Positions 48,818-60,625 of a DNA stretch of 64,000 nucleotides are shown here, piece by piece (the stretch's first letter is position 1; each line of letters starts with the position of its first letter). Location: the NCBI RefSeq assembly GCF_933775445.1, contig NC_065875.1:21885555-21949554 (forward strand), read 5' to 3'. Origin of the DNA: Argentina anserina. Taxonomy: Eukaryota > Streptophyta > Magnoliopsida > Rosales > Rosaceae. A model generated the notes under the pieces. It was not told the DNA's origin and did no database searches. It was given only the letters and a program-made list of their open reading frames with translations. A program made the translations under genes and the position numbers.

Positions 48818-50190
48818 ATAAGAATGCAGGCGATGGATAATATATATGTACTAGTGTACTACTCGATAAACCATATTTCTTCAGATTAATTCCGAGTAAC
48901 GACTCAGAGAGCAATAAAGTTTGAAGATGTGTATGTATGTCAATGAAGGGTCTGCGTCATCAGTTTCTAGGGTTTTGTTCGCCTTTGTTTCATGTCTCAC
49001 TATTGACAGGCCCCTATTATCATGAGAACTAGATAATTATTCCGCAGGTATGTTTTAAGTTTATTCTTATGTAAGTACCCTTCAGGAAGGTTAATCTTAG
49101 CCTTGGAAAAAATAAAAAACCAGCTGCTAACTGATAGCTAGTTGCAGCTTATCAATTCTTGTGCGGCCTGGTGGGGTATGATCGAGCCTTACCAAACGCT
49201 ACTGTGTGTCTTCAACAAAGAGCAAAACTAACAGTTCCCGCCGTTCTCCGACTGATCGCGGCGGCCGATGACGTCACAAAAGAAAAGGAGAGAGAGAGAG
49301 AGAGAGAGCAGAGATACGAGAGAGCAGAGAGAGACTGACCGGAGAGAGTTCGAATGCAGAGATTGCTGAGTTGCGTTTCAATCTTGTTCAAGAAGGTGGT
49401 GGCTTCATCAAAAGGCCTTGAGAGATCTGATTTGTACTTGACCAGCATATCGCAGTAGGTTTCCTACCATCATAAAATATAAGGGACAATAAAGATGGAG
49501 AATTTAACCAGAAACAAATCTAGCAGAGACTAAGCGCCCAAAATCTAAAAAGTAAAGAGAGAGAGATAACTGAAGAGGGGGGGGGACCATACTAACTTAC
49601 CATGAACTCGTCGAGCTCGGGATCGACTCCTAAACACGTGGGCATAGCTGCGTCTCTTTCCCGCTTACATAGGTCGTTTTCTCGGCGGATTTCCTCCAAG
49701 AAGCTCGCTATTTCCGGAGGCGCTCCCACCTACAACACACAAAGTTTTAGTCATCGATCAATCTCTACAAGTCGAGCAGTACTACTGACTCAGTGATCGA
49801 GTCCGCTTTTGATTATGAACCGATATAAAAGAAACAAAGTTGTTGAAATCAAACAAGGATGATTTGGTTTTTCACCTTCTGGCAATCGATATAGGCCTCA
49901 ATGAGTCTAGGGTAGCTTGGATGGGAAGCAATTTTGGCTTTGATTGCACCAAACACGTCTTCCTCTGCGCGTCGAAACTCTGGCGCGGAGGATATGGCCG
50001 AGTACAAGTCGCCGACGTCGGATCCGAACATCATCGGCACCCGATGATCGCGGAAAGCTCCTGAGGAGAGCAGACTCTGGTAATCCATTGGTAGCATCAG
50101 ATTCCCCGGGTTCATAAGGGCCTTGTCGGCGTAGTCCGTCGACTTATCCCCGTAGTCCACCGCGGATTGGAATCCATACATTTCCTCCAT
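41263..50190 (-). CDS. KNAT6: Class I KNOX homeobox transcription factor (KNAT2/KNAT6-like)
   Basis: TALE-class homeodomain regulator of meristem identity and organ boundaries; nuclear, works with BELL partners through the MEINOX domain. Exons on the minus strand, 5' to 3': 50190-49876, 49729-49601, 49463-49340, 41779-41541, 41421-41263; 321 residues. KNOX1 covers about 75-117 ([20 protein letters not shown]) and KNOX2 about 135-180 ([20 protein letters not shown]). The acidic linker [10 protein letters not shown] is followed by ELK (about 216-237). The homeodomain (about 238-300) has the TALE loop PYP and recognition helix [10 protein letters not shown]. The N-terminus (DYGDKS.., [12 protein letters not shown]) and C-terminus ([11 protein letters not shown]..) point to the KNAT2/6 clade; the symbol is clade-level. 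Intron 3, before the ELK exon, is about 7.56 kb, while the other three are 119-146 bases. An alternative start is the ATG at 50181. Confidence 0.93.
42070..42490. repeat. Old repeat A in KNOX intron 3
   Basis: Similar in direct orientation to 44690-45010: both contain ttgtttagttaat, aaactcgaattaaact and acaacact in the same order. Likely two diverged copies of one non-coding transposon; ends are not clear. Confidence 0.55.
42553..42690. mobile_element. Possible hAT-like end fragment
   Basis: Starts TAGGGGTGGGTGCAGGTCGG, the kind of end seen in plant hAT MITEs, followed by cggg/cccg-rich words. No matching right end found, so truncated or chance. Confidence 0.3.
43480..43940. repeat. Degenerate GTGTGACA minisatellite in KNOX intron
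   Basis: Many imperfect units of about 12 bases of the form gtgtgacaggta, with the opposite-strand form (cacactaccagt) at 43482-43520. Frames reading Cys-His-Thr repeats are products of this array, not a protein. Confidence 0.8.
44690..45260. repeat. Old repeat B in KNOX intron 3
   Basis: Diverged direct copy of repeat A (42070-42490), longer at its right end. AT-rich and non-coding. Confidence 0.55.
45261..48784. other. Remaining KNOX intron 3 sequence
   Basis: No exon or gene recognised on either strand. The stretch 45600-46200 is less AT-rich and less repeat-like than the rest, so it could hold conserved regulatory DNA. Short frames have no family resemblance. Confidence 0.4.
48785..48814. 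repeat. (GA)15 in KNOX intron 3
   Basis: Perfect GA run, (TC)15 on the gene's sense strand. GAGA-type runs of this length in KNOX introns are known targets of BBR/BPC proteins in barley; binding here is inference. Confidence 0.85.
49288..49308. repeat. (GA)10 near KNOX exon 3 donor
   Basis: About 30 bases inside intron 3 from the exon 3 boundary, followed by more broken GA-rich sequence up to the splice site. Confidence 0.8.
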
Positions 50191-52447
50191 GAACAAGGTA
50201 CACAAGGTTATCTTCACTCGGCTTCTTGGAAAATAATATGAGCCAACAATAAACAATACAACTGCCCGATGGCCGATGACGCTAGAAAACAAATTAACCC
50301 TATTGAAAATGATTGTTTTCTTTTATCCAATGAATTTATCAGAAGTTGAATTTTTAACTGAGATTACTGGAGTTGCAGGAGTAAGTACAGATCAAACTTA
50401 ACGATTATACACATCCCTTTTTCTTCCACCCTTGTTTTTACTTGTCTTTCTTTTCTTTTTTTTCCTTTTTGTTTATAATTTCATTTTACAGCAAAACGGC
50501 ATTTGAGATGAGAAACCTAGGCTAAATTGTATAGTCACAATAATGTTTTTTTCTTGGGTAAACACTCTATAATGTATATACTGCTGCATAACTAGGTATT
50601 TAGGTAAGTTGGAGCTTGCAAGTTGCAAGGTTTTAGGTCAAGAACTCGATTTCTCTCCTTAACCGCTTTTAGCTGATGCATGTGCTTTGATTATAAAACT
50701 ACTGAGAGTCTTTTGTGGCAATTTGATATTCAGAAAGTAAAACGAATTAGTTTCATCATGATTTCATCGATCCCTCAACATTTTGTAATAATTATCATAT
50801 AATTTTGTTGATTAATGTTGGAACCTTCATTCTCAAACCGATCTTCTAGATCGTCTAATTACGAGTCTACCGTATTACTGTTGTTGATCATTAGCTTAGC
50901 AATGCATGGTAATAAGTAATAACTAATGACGATGGCATGTGTTTTAATGTAGTCAATCGATTTTGTCAAACAATTTCCAGCGGTAGGTCAAGCATTGAGA
51001 GAGGCGGCCATCACTTGTGGGACTCTCGCACGTGAAGGACACGCAGTCCTTTTCAGTAAGGGAACCCACCAGATCGATATGCATGGCATCCTATCCTAGT
51101 TAATTTACAAACTAATTACTCCTGATATGGTAAAATTGAATAATCAAGGAGAATCCTTAAGATGAGAATATTGAAGAATTCTTATTAATTAGGTTAACTG
51201 GATCAGTCGCTGTGTATTTTCCCGGTAATTGAAAGAACAAAAAAAGTTAGCTATTTCATTTTGTACGTATAAAAGTTGATCGGCTCATTAGTGATGAAGT
51301 AAACATTGGCGTAAGAAAAAAAAAATTAAAACGACAAGATAAAGGTGACTGTGTCTCCTCAAAGTCCAACTAATAGAAGAGACCAATCTTTAAGGTAACT
51401 CAAAAAACGGTACTAAACTTTGTTTTCGATGTTAAAATATAACTTTTCATCTCAAACATCTTGTTTTAAGGAGTTTTCGTTTTCGTTTAATAGGATTTAG
51501 ATCTAAAATAAGTCTTATATTTAGTGATTTTTCAAGACCAATACTTCAACAGTGCATGAGCCTGTATCAATTCAACTATATCATAACACTTTCATATAAC
51601 ACACATAATCATATTTTAATCAATAATTATGTATATAGCACCTCATATAACACATAATTATTGGAATAATAGTGCAATAAGAGGTGCTAAAATAAAAATA
51701 GCACCTCAAATAGAATTCATGGTTGGAGTTACCCTTATGGTCCGGGATAAATAGCACTATTGTCTACGCGTAAGAAATCAGATCAGAAGAGCAAATTTGA
51801 TACGTTTTAGGTGTTTGTGTGTTTGTGTGTGCATACATCGTTAACGATTGCTACTGACTTGAATACGCAGTTGGCCCCAGAAGCAGGCGCATTTGACTAG
51901 TACTCTTAATTACAGACCTGTGTGGTGAGTTTTTCTTCATTATTGGAAAATACGGCAGTGGCATGGTGAGTTGCGTATCTAGCAACCTACGTATATTGGA
52001 GACTTGGACCTCTGTTTCCTTAATCTCATACGTTGATTCAACTAAATAGGATTTTAATTATTGTTCATTCTGACTTTTAATAATTCATATTTAAATATTA
52101 TCGTATTGGTACTTTAAGTCTTTATTTCAACATAATTTTAGTTCATTATGTCAATTAACAGCGTTTTTGGTTTTATCTCCCACTAACTTTTAGGGGCATT
52201 TTCATCACTTCATTTTCCACTAATTTAAGTTTTCATTTCACTTCATTTTTGTCACCTAATTGTTATATAACTTTTGCATTAAAAATATTTAAATGTCTAT
52301 GATAGAGCTTATGAGCATTTTTATTGTAATAATATGGTTATTAGTTAGTTGATGAACATATACAATATGAAATATATGCAAGTTTATTTTGTAATTGCGA
52401 ACTTTAGCTTGTTTATAATAGTTGTGATAAACTTATCAATTTTGTTA
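50191..52447. other. KNOX upstream region and intergenic DNA
   Basis: Promoter side of the KNOX gene and AT-rich intergenic DNA. No gene recognised. Near 51640-51740 there is a small inverted motif (gcacctc..taacac / gaggtgctaaaa) that may be a MITE remnant. Confidence 0.4.
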
Positions 52448-53402
52448 GGAAAAAATGCCAATTTACACCCCAAACTTGGTCATAATTGTCAATTTGCTCC
52501 ATGAACTTACATTTGAGTCAATTTACCTCTTAAACTTGGTAAAAATTGCCGATTTGCACCATATCCGTTAAATTTAATGTTTTCCATCAAATTTTAAGTC
52601 AGATGTCATGCATTTGAGGGACAATATTGTCATTATATATTTATTCATATTTAATAATGAAATAAATTAATAAAATTACTTAAGATTAACTCTTGTTATA
52701 ATTTTTTTTTTCGAAACATGTTATTGATTGATATATTTATTATTTTACGTGATATAGTATGTTAAAAGATATTAGAACAATATAAATAAATACATTGAAA
52801 ATTAAAAATAAATATGTGTTATGGGAGAATTACTATTTTACCATTATGTGTGTCTTAGCCTTATTAGGTTTTCTGTTAGAGATAGATTCGCATCTATGTA
52901 AATGATTAGGACTCCGTATCCTACGGGATTGTAGTTATGTAATGCCTATATATAGACCACATTATCAATAATTAAATGGTTACGTTTTGTTCCATTACGT
53001 CGTTATTATTCTCGTTTCGTTGCTCCTCTAACAATCTGTACATATATATATATATATACGCAACACACTATATTTGAATGAGTGTGTATGTTGAATATAT
53101 AATTAGAATTAGAATTAAGTATGTAGAAAAAAGATGTAAATAAATATTTTGATTAAAAAATAATCATCCTTTTAAAGAATATTTGTATTTATTTTTAAGA
53201 AAAATATAAATAGAAAATGACAACATTACCCCTCATATGCATGACATTTGACGCAAAATTGGATGAAAACAGTTAAATTTAATGGATGTGGTGCAAATCG
53301 GCAATTTTCACCAAGTTTAAGAGGTAAATTGACTCAAATACAAATTTGGGGTGCAAATTGACAATTTTAACCAAATTTAGGGTATATTTTGACAATTTTG
53401 CC
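52448..53402. mobile_element. MULE-like non-autonomous element with nested insertion
   Basis: 955 bp with inverted ends of about 180 bases (left ggaaaaaatgccaatttac, right complement ggcaaaattgtcaaaatat; inner words gagtcaatttacctctta and aaattgccgatttgcacca match closely). A perfect 9-bp flank attttgtta lies on both sides (52439-52447, 53403-53411). This fits Mutator-type insertion. No transposase. A solo LTR is nested inside. Confidence 0.8.
52817..53033. mobile_element. Probable solo LTR nested in the MULE
   Basis: 217 bases starting TGTTATGG and ending CTCTAACA, with a TATA-like tatatatag inside. Flanks atatg and atctg match at four of five bases. No internal region, so a solo LTR left by recombination is the likely reading. 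Confidence 0.6.
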
Positions 53403-53411
53403 ATTTTGTTA

Positions 53412-54281
53412 TAAAATGATATATATAAATCGACTTGTTTTTTTTAAATAGAATTTGACTTTAGAAGGAAATGAAAGATGAAATTGGAGGAAAATACAGT
53501 GATGAAAATAACTCTGAAAATTAGTAAGAGATGAACTTACTAACGGTGTTAGACCGAATAAACTAAAATTAGAATAAGATAAAAATTTAAAATATCAATA
53601 CGATAATTTCAAAATATAAAGTATATAATGAACAGTAAGTTGGTTACTTTGAAGTGAAATCACCCGATCTCGTACGATTGATATGAATATATTATGTAAT
53701 TGCGTTACATGCTTGAATTAAAGTATTATACTGTCTAAAAGCTCATTATTAGCATCATCATGTTTGAAGCTAGCATCATCGTGGACCAAGCTCATTGGAA
53801 ACAAACTGTTTGTTTTGCAACCTAGATATTATTTCATTTTTTATGTTTGATTTGATTGATTGATAGATAGATCATCTCGGAGAAGAAAAAGTGACAGGAA
53901 TGGAGAACCAGCCTCCCCTCACAGACCCCTGAGAGTTCAGTAGTAAAGATAAAAATGAAAGAAACTTTCAGAGAATCCAATGGGCGACTTAGATTTTACA
54001 CTAGTGAACCCTCAAGTATTCAACTCTCAACAACATCATCCTCTTTTATATCACCTAGATTGCTTGAATTCAGAATTCAGAATTAGCTAATAGCTGGTAT
54101 GTAAGTAGGTCGATACGCACAGGGTTAAGTTATAGTATGATCTTACTGTCTAACAGGGTTAGATCAGCGGGAAACAATACAGTCTTCTTGCAATCATTGT
54201 TGCTCTTTTCTATTTGATCTTTAACCCCCAAAACAAGAGAAAATGTATGCATAAACCATCTCGTTATTACACATTCTACTT

Positions 54282-54319
<38 letters not shown>
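53412..54319. other. Intergenic DNA
   Basis: AT-rich, no gene recognised. It ends in a (TA)n tract that flanks the next hairpin MITE. Confidence 0.4.
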
Positions 54320-54322
<3 letters not shown>

Positions 54323-54727
54323 TGTGCTTTTCAGGTAAGGATGTCCTTATCTCAGCTTAAGGTACGTATTTTCATTTTTGACCAACTTTTCGATCGAGTT
54401 TTCACATCTCCACCATCAAATATATAGGTAATAACGTATAGATCATCTCCACAAAATTTCAGCCGATTCCATAACCGTTAAGTTACTCATAACTTCGATT
54501 TTCTACTCAAAATATGAACGGTTTAGGTTTGGCAAATTCAATACATCCATTGGTTTTGATTCGTTCGATACCTTAACGGTCATGAAATCGGCTGCAATTT
54601 TGTGGAGATAATCTATACGTTATAACGTAGATATTGGACGGTTGAGATGTGAAAACTCGATCGAAAAGTTGGTAAAAAATGAAAATCCGTATCTTAAGCT
54701 AAGATAAAGACATCCTTATGTGAAAAG

Positions 54728-54730
<3 letters not shown>
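54320..54730. mobile_element. Hairpin MITE II, second copy
   Basis: Same family as 19385-19795: inverted arms with cttatctcagcttaaggtac and aagctaagataaagac ends and the core gatcatctccacaaaatttc in both arms. Sits between two (TA)n tracts. Confidence 0.8.
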
Positions 54731-54767
<37 letters not shown>

Positions 54768-54902
54768 CTCAGAGTTTTATATATTGAATTTGCAAAAATC
54801 CAAAACTATACGACTAGTTCATAGCATGCGAACCTTTAAACAAGACGCGGTCGCTCTGATTTGTAGCCAAGACTCGAGCTCATTCCATGCTCTACGTAGA
54901 AG

Positions 54903-55178
54903 CAGGGGCGGATCCAAGGCATTGCCTGGTGAGGCTCAAGCCCACCCAAATTTTTTGGGGTTTAAAAAAAACTAGGTATATATCATTATTTTTGTGGTAT
55001 TTATATTTGTTCTCAGCCAAATTTTTCCTAATTATACTCATTCTACACCTCTGGTCTTTGTTATTTCCCGCAACCCTAACATTCTTGACGCAGTTCACAT
55101 CATGTTCGTTATTGAACGTGAAGAGAAAATGATATTCCCAGCGCCGTTTTGGTTCTATTATGTCTTATAGTTTCTTAT

Positions 55179-55231
<53 letters not shown>

Positions 55232-55560
55232 TATATATATTGTAAAATAATTGTCTTCTTCTTAAATAATCAAAATTTCTTAAGTAAAAACTCTTTTAAT
55301 TATCTTCCTTCTATCTATTGATTTTGAAATTGTAAATACGAGTTATTGAGGTTCAATCTAATCAATTTGAAAACAAAAAATTAGTGCGCTTTCTAATATC
55401 TTTAATTTTTATAATATTCTTCTATTTGTATTCACGCCTATTTTTAATTTAAAAACTCATTTAATATATACTGTTTACATGGTTGTAGCGGTAAAAAAAT
55501 ATTTTCCTTCGCCCAAACTTAAAGCCCACTTCATGTCCAAATCCTGGATACGACACTCCA
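54903..55560. mobile_element. Degraded hAT-like element
   Basis: Left end CAGGGGCGGATCCA is a typical plant hAT inverted end. The right end (tcctggatacgacactcc) is a poor complement, and no 8-bp duplication is visible, so it is decayed. It contains an (AT)24 run at 55181-55228. Non-coding. Confidence 0.5.
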
Positions 55561-57033
55561 TAGGAGTTTATTCTTAACTATTTATAAGAACAATTTCAAT
55601 CTATCCACGATAGATCTGAATTCTGAAACGTTGTAAAACTAAGAACTTGACATAAGAAATTGAATGACAAGTGTTAGTTATAACCGATCGAGCACCCTAA
55701 AACTTGGACTATGGAATGTAATCAAGTACGTGCCAGATAATTAATAAAATCACCCAAAAGTTGGAGAACCACAACCCTAAATCATCGATGCTTTTCAGAA
55801 ACTTATCTCGATGATCCCACTGAGTCAAACGATAAAACGTGTTACTTGGTGATAGATTCATGCAGAATGTCAACTCATTTTCAATAGATGCCGGATATAA
55901 CATGATAAAATCCACACCTTAATCCCATATTGTTTACTAATTGACTTTTGTTAACTGACTGATTTTGGCGAAGTACCTAGTCCCACGTTCAAAGCGGGCT
56001 ATATATGTGCGTGGAACGATTTATCAAGCTAGATCGATTATATCAAAGCAGGAGAAATTATTATATATTACTGTCATATATCCACGTGACGTACCCTTTA
56101 ATATTATTGGTCTATTTTTTACTGTGATTAGTTCTGATTGGTTCTTATATATAAATAAACTTTTGTCATTTTCACCGCGTGCATGTTAATTATACCATGG
56201 CGTAATATGATTCGTTAAGTACACCACATAGCAGTGTCACGTAGTGTGGCGGGTACACATAATAATTACTCATCAAAGTAGACCAAACGTTGGTGCTTGC
56301 ATTTTATTAGGATTTGACATGTAACTTATAAAGTGATAATTTAGTTCTTTAATTCGGTAAAATAATTGATTGCTTTTTTAAAATCAAGTGAGATATTGTT
56401 TTGAAGAACATTTGAAGCACATCAAACTTCCAGGCCAAATGATATCATCGTATATTGTACTAATTAAAAACAATTGAAACCAAGATTTTCGTTTTCATTT
56501 TGGCCAGTACGATCAATTAAACAAGGATCGTCTATGGTACTGGGATGTATCTCGTAATTTCCTTTTCATTATTTTTTATTTTAATAAGTTAATAAATTGG
56601 AAACTTATTGAATTGGTTAACAAGTTACTCAATCAAAAGTTGACATGTGTAAATAAAATTTATTATATTAACAACACTTGCGTTGTTAATATGAAAATTT
56701 GTTCAAAACCATGTAACATGTATTCTCAAAGAATAAGTTACACTAACTATAACTTAAATTACAACTTAGGATCACACTTAATATGATTATTGTAATTGAG
56801 TAGTAAAGATGTAAAAATATAATAATTATAACCTTTTTATTACATAGAGAACTTGTTTATCAAATTGAAAACATATTTACATTATTAAGAACATGTATAT
56901 ATATCATTTAGTCTAATATTAGTTTTATCATTTTCATAACATAAACATCTTGAAATTGTAAAATAGTTGATGATATTGTAAATAATGTAGTTTTAGAAGT
57001 AATTACTACAACTACAACAAGTGTCATTGTTTT
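55561..57033. other. Intergenic DNA
   Basis: AT-rich, no gene recognised. The right part (from about 56840) may hold one more, weaker unit of the tandem repeat that follows. Confidence 0.4.
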
Positions 57034-57790
57034 GACATCAATAGTTGTATATTGTGGTAAATCAGACAGTCATTATAGTAATTTAACATTAATGATAAAA
57101 ATTTTTTTTTTTATCACATTGAAAACAAATTGTTGTCACAGCTGTAATATTGTCCACAAACTAGTACATTAGTTCAATTGAAGTAATTAATAAATTAGAA
57201 AAATTATCGATTTAACATCAACTGTTGTATTTGTTGTAAGAATCTTAGTTATTAAAGTAATCATTTCATTAATGATAAAAAATGATCTAAAATTTATATT
57301 GTCACAAAAAACTTGGTTGCTACACTTGTAAAATTGTCCTAAGAGTAATAAATTTGTTATAGGTGGAGTATATACCACAATTTCAACAATATTTACCACT
57401 TTAACATTGATGGTTGTTTTTTGGTAAATTGTGTAGTTACTAAAGTAGTCTTTTTATTAACGAGGAAAACATATAAATTTATAATTCTCATAACAAAATA
57501 ATTGTCACACCTAAAAAGTTGTTCTTAAATTAGTAAATTAGTTATACTTTGAGTGCATACATTATTTTCAATAACATTACAGTTTTAACATCAATTTTTA
57601 TGGTTGTGGTATAGTTTATAATTACTAAAATAATCGTTTTATAAATGATAAACATAAATTTTTTTTTTACTGATAACAAATTTGTTGTCATACTTGTTAT
57701 ACCATTCAAAAGCTAGCAAATTGATCATATGTATGGTAGATAATACAAATAGAATAAATATTACACTTTAATTTTTGTAATTTGCGGTAA
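57034..57790. repeat. Degenerate tandem repeat, period about 185 bp
   Basis: Four diverged units starting near 57034, 57213, 57402 and 57586 (spacing 179, 189, 184). Each runs tAacatcaat.gttgt, then ttactaaagtaatc, attaatgataaa, attgtcaca..tgta, and agta.att.gtta in the same order. Confidence 0.7.
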
Positions 57791-58183
57791 ATTACATTGA
57801 TTATGTAACACTATGAACTTAGATTTACCGATCAATTGAACTGTAAAAAGTCTTATTGGGCAGCTCCAAAATGAAGTTCTTACGAGAAAGTTGTAGTTTA
57901 TCAAACTTTTAGTATACTGTTAGAGATTTAGGTACAAAGTTGCGTTGTATCAAAATTAGAACCTTAGAGTTTGTATTCTACGTAAACGAGTAAGTATAGT
58001 TTAAAGTCAAGTAAGGGTTTGCCTTTGGTGGTTCAAGTCAGAATACGCTCAAATTTTATATGATCAAGGAATTCAATATCAATATATCATCAATTTTCAT
58101 AAGCATATTGAATTTTCAGTGGTATAGAGCCGGAAAGTGAAAATATAGTCAAGGATGACTGAAAATAGGCTAGGTGCGTGAGT

Positions 58184-58767
58184 TAGGCCTGTAAAATGGG
58201 CTGGGATGGCCCGGTTTTAAGATATGAAAATCCACATACTTTTTCGACCCATGCATTTTTCAGCCCTAGGTATAAAATGGGCAGGGCATGCCCGACTCTA
58301 TCAAAATATGTGAAGCCCAAACCCACCTTTTGGGTGGAAAAAAGTTTGGGCTTAAAAAAGCCCGCCCATAGCGTGGCCTACATTTGATCAGTGATTTTTA
58401 GATAATAAAATATTTTTATTTTAATTTGAAAATTTTGATTAAGATAGGAGTTGAATTCATAAACTCATTCTTATAAGAATAACACATTTGTCAACCAACA
58501 TAATTTACTGGTTATATCAATCACTCATAGATTAATAATAAAATTTGACATCGAGAATGAATCGGGCTACGAGCCGGCCCTATAATATACTATATGGGCA
58601 GAACTTTGGATCGGTTTAGGACTTGAAAAGTGGTTCCAATACCCTACCCATTTCAAAACAGGCCGAGTAAAGCCCTCCTATTAAATTGGGCCGAGCCGAC
58701 CCGTAGCTCAATTTTTTGGACTAAGTTTGGGTATGTATGTCGGCCATGTGCTTAATTTACAGGCCTA
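58184..58767. mobile_element. hAT-like MITE with perfect 8-bp target duplication
   Basis: 584 bp; ends TAGGCCTGTAAA and TTTACAGGCCTA are perfect inverted repeats of 12 bases. Flanks gcgtgagt (58176-58183, 58768-58775) are identical. The 8-bp duplication and TAGG ends fit the hAT superfamily. Interior is rich in gcccg/cgggc words; no transposase. Confidence 0.88.
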
Positions 58768-58775
58768 GCGTGAGT

Positions 58776-60616
58776 ACGCCTAATGATATACTAAATATCA
58801 TGGTAAAGTGACTTCATTATGATCGTCACACGTTGATGTAGCTAGTATGTACGTTGATATAGTTGTTATCAAAATTATTGTTTTCACCTATCAAACCCGA
58901 TTGTTGACCAACGTTAATATAAGTTGGAAGAATTTTGATTTCCTAAACCGACGTGGTTAATCAAGATAGTATTTAAGAAAAAATACTAAGAAAATTAATA
59001 GGTTATTAAAATAGAAGCAATTAATTGGTCATTAAAAGGAAAAATAAATTAATGATTCAAATATGAAAATCAATTAACAGTTAAAAGGAAAAATTAGAAG
59101 AAAATCAAAATTAATTTAAATTTTCTAAAACGACGTAGTTAATTAGGAAAAAATTGAGTTATTAAAATTAAATAATTAATTTATTATTAAAAATATTATT
59201 GTGAGTCATCATGTCACTTATGTTATGACATTTATGACTGTTAGATATACTAACAATTTATTAGTTAAAAATACTGTAAAAATTCCCAATTAAAGAAGAA
59301 TTCACGGTTGTTGGTGATTGAGATGAAGGCTGACCTGGGTTGACAAGGATCTCCATTAGTTTGATTTTTTGTAGTTGCATTCGTCCAGTATCATCATCAT
59401 CCTCTAGTTTTTAATTGAATTAAGATGGAAGCTTTAGTTTTGTTAAGATTGAGTTCAAGAGATATATTATTATATTTTGATAGAAAAAGAATCTGCAGTT
59501 AAGCTCGGAGCATTTTGAGTCATACGATCGGGGCTTTGGAAACCAGCTGGGAACCGGCTTACTTCTGTCTGGTCAAAAGAAGGAAGGATTCTCTTACCTA
59601 TTTTGGGCAAAAGTATTCTTTTTCTAAAGCCAATTTGGGAGACAAAACTGGAAGATGTTATCTTTATCTTAAAAATATACAAAGGAAAGCAGCCATTATC
59701 TTTGCTGGTAACCCCAAGATATATTATATTATTTTTCAGAGTATAATTCCTTTATTATATAGATACAATGCTCCTCTATGATCGGTGCTGCATGAATATC
59801 ATGATATCATTGCTTCGAAGAAAATAAATTAAAGCTAGTTCATCATAGAAGGTTAGTGGCATTGCTGTTAAGCTCTCTAATAGGATTTACTGAAGTTATT
59901 ATCATAATGATGGTCTTAGTCTCATCGTAGGCCATTCACGCTCGGCCTAATTGATTATGGGCCTTTGCTCGTGCTACTCAATATAGACCGCAGCCCAATT
60001 CTTATTTCCACTCGGTTGATGTTAATGATGAGGGTTTCGTAATCAGGCACAGGCAAAATAGGCTCACTTCATCTGCGATTAACGGGGTTTCATATTTTAT
60101 TTGCATAAGCGAACCTTTTTATAGCACCATACCTTGCGATTCTGCAAATGGAAGAATGTGAAAAAGTTTTTTGTAATTTGTTAGCGTACATATGTTTAAA
60201 TAGGTGACCAGAGTTTTCAATTCCTGAAGAACATACATACATTTACAGCTTTCATTTTCGAAGGGTGCTTCAATAATATAGTTTCGTTAAGGATTGGTTA
60301 TGTTAATCACATCAAAAAGTTCACGAACTCCGGTTCATGTAATTGAGAGGAAAACAGAAAATGTAATACAATATTACTAGCGCACAAATGTGACAACAAA
60401 ACACATTGTTCTGTAGCTGTAAGGCTGTAATGGATAAACATGCAGATCCTCCTAAGAGTCATGTCGAGATTGATCTACGTTCTTGACTTTTTGTCCATTC
60501 ATGCATCTAGCCCGAATGGTGAGCTTTCTCTTCAGTCTTTTGTATGCATCAAGAGCTTTTAGCCTCTGGTGCAAATAGTTACCATATTTTTGGTAGTCTA
60601 GTCTTTCAGAACCCCA
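58776..60616. other. Intergenic DNA
   Basis: No gene recognised. An open frame at 59515-59781 has no family resemblance. The sequence from 59900 on is less AT-rich but without coding signature. Confidence 0.4.
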
Positions 60617-60625
60617 TAAATGTTT

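Noticed and set aside
57034..57790. CRISPR-like array
   Set aside because: Units are about 185 bp, degenerate and without the short identical repeats and unique spacers of CRISPR. This is plant nuclear DNA.
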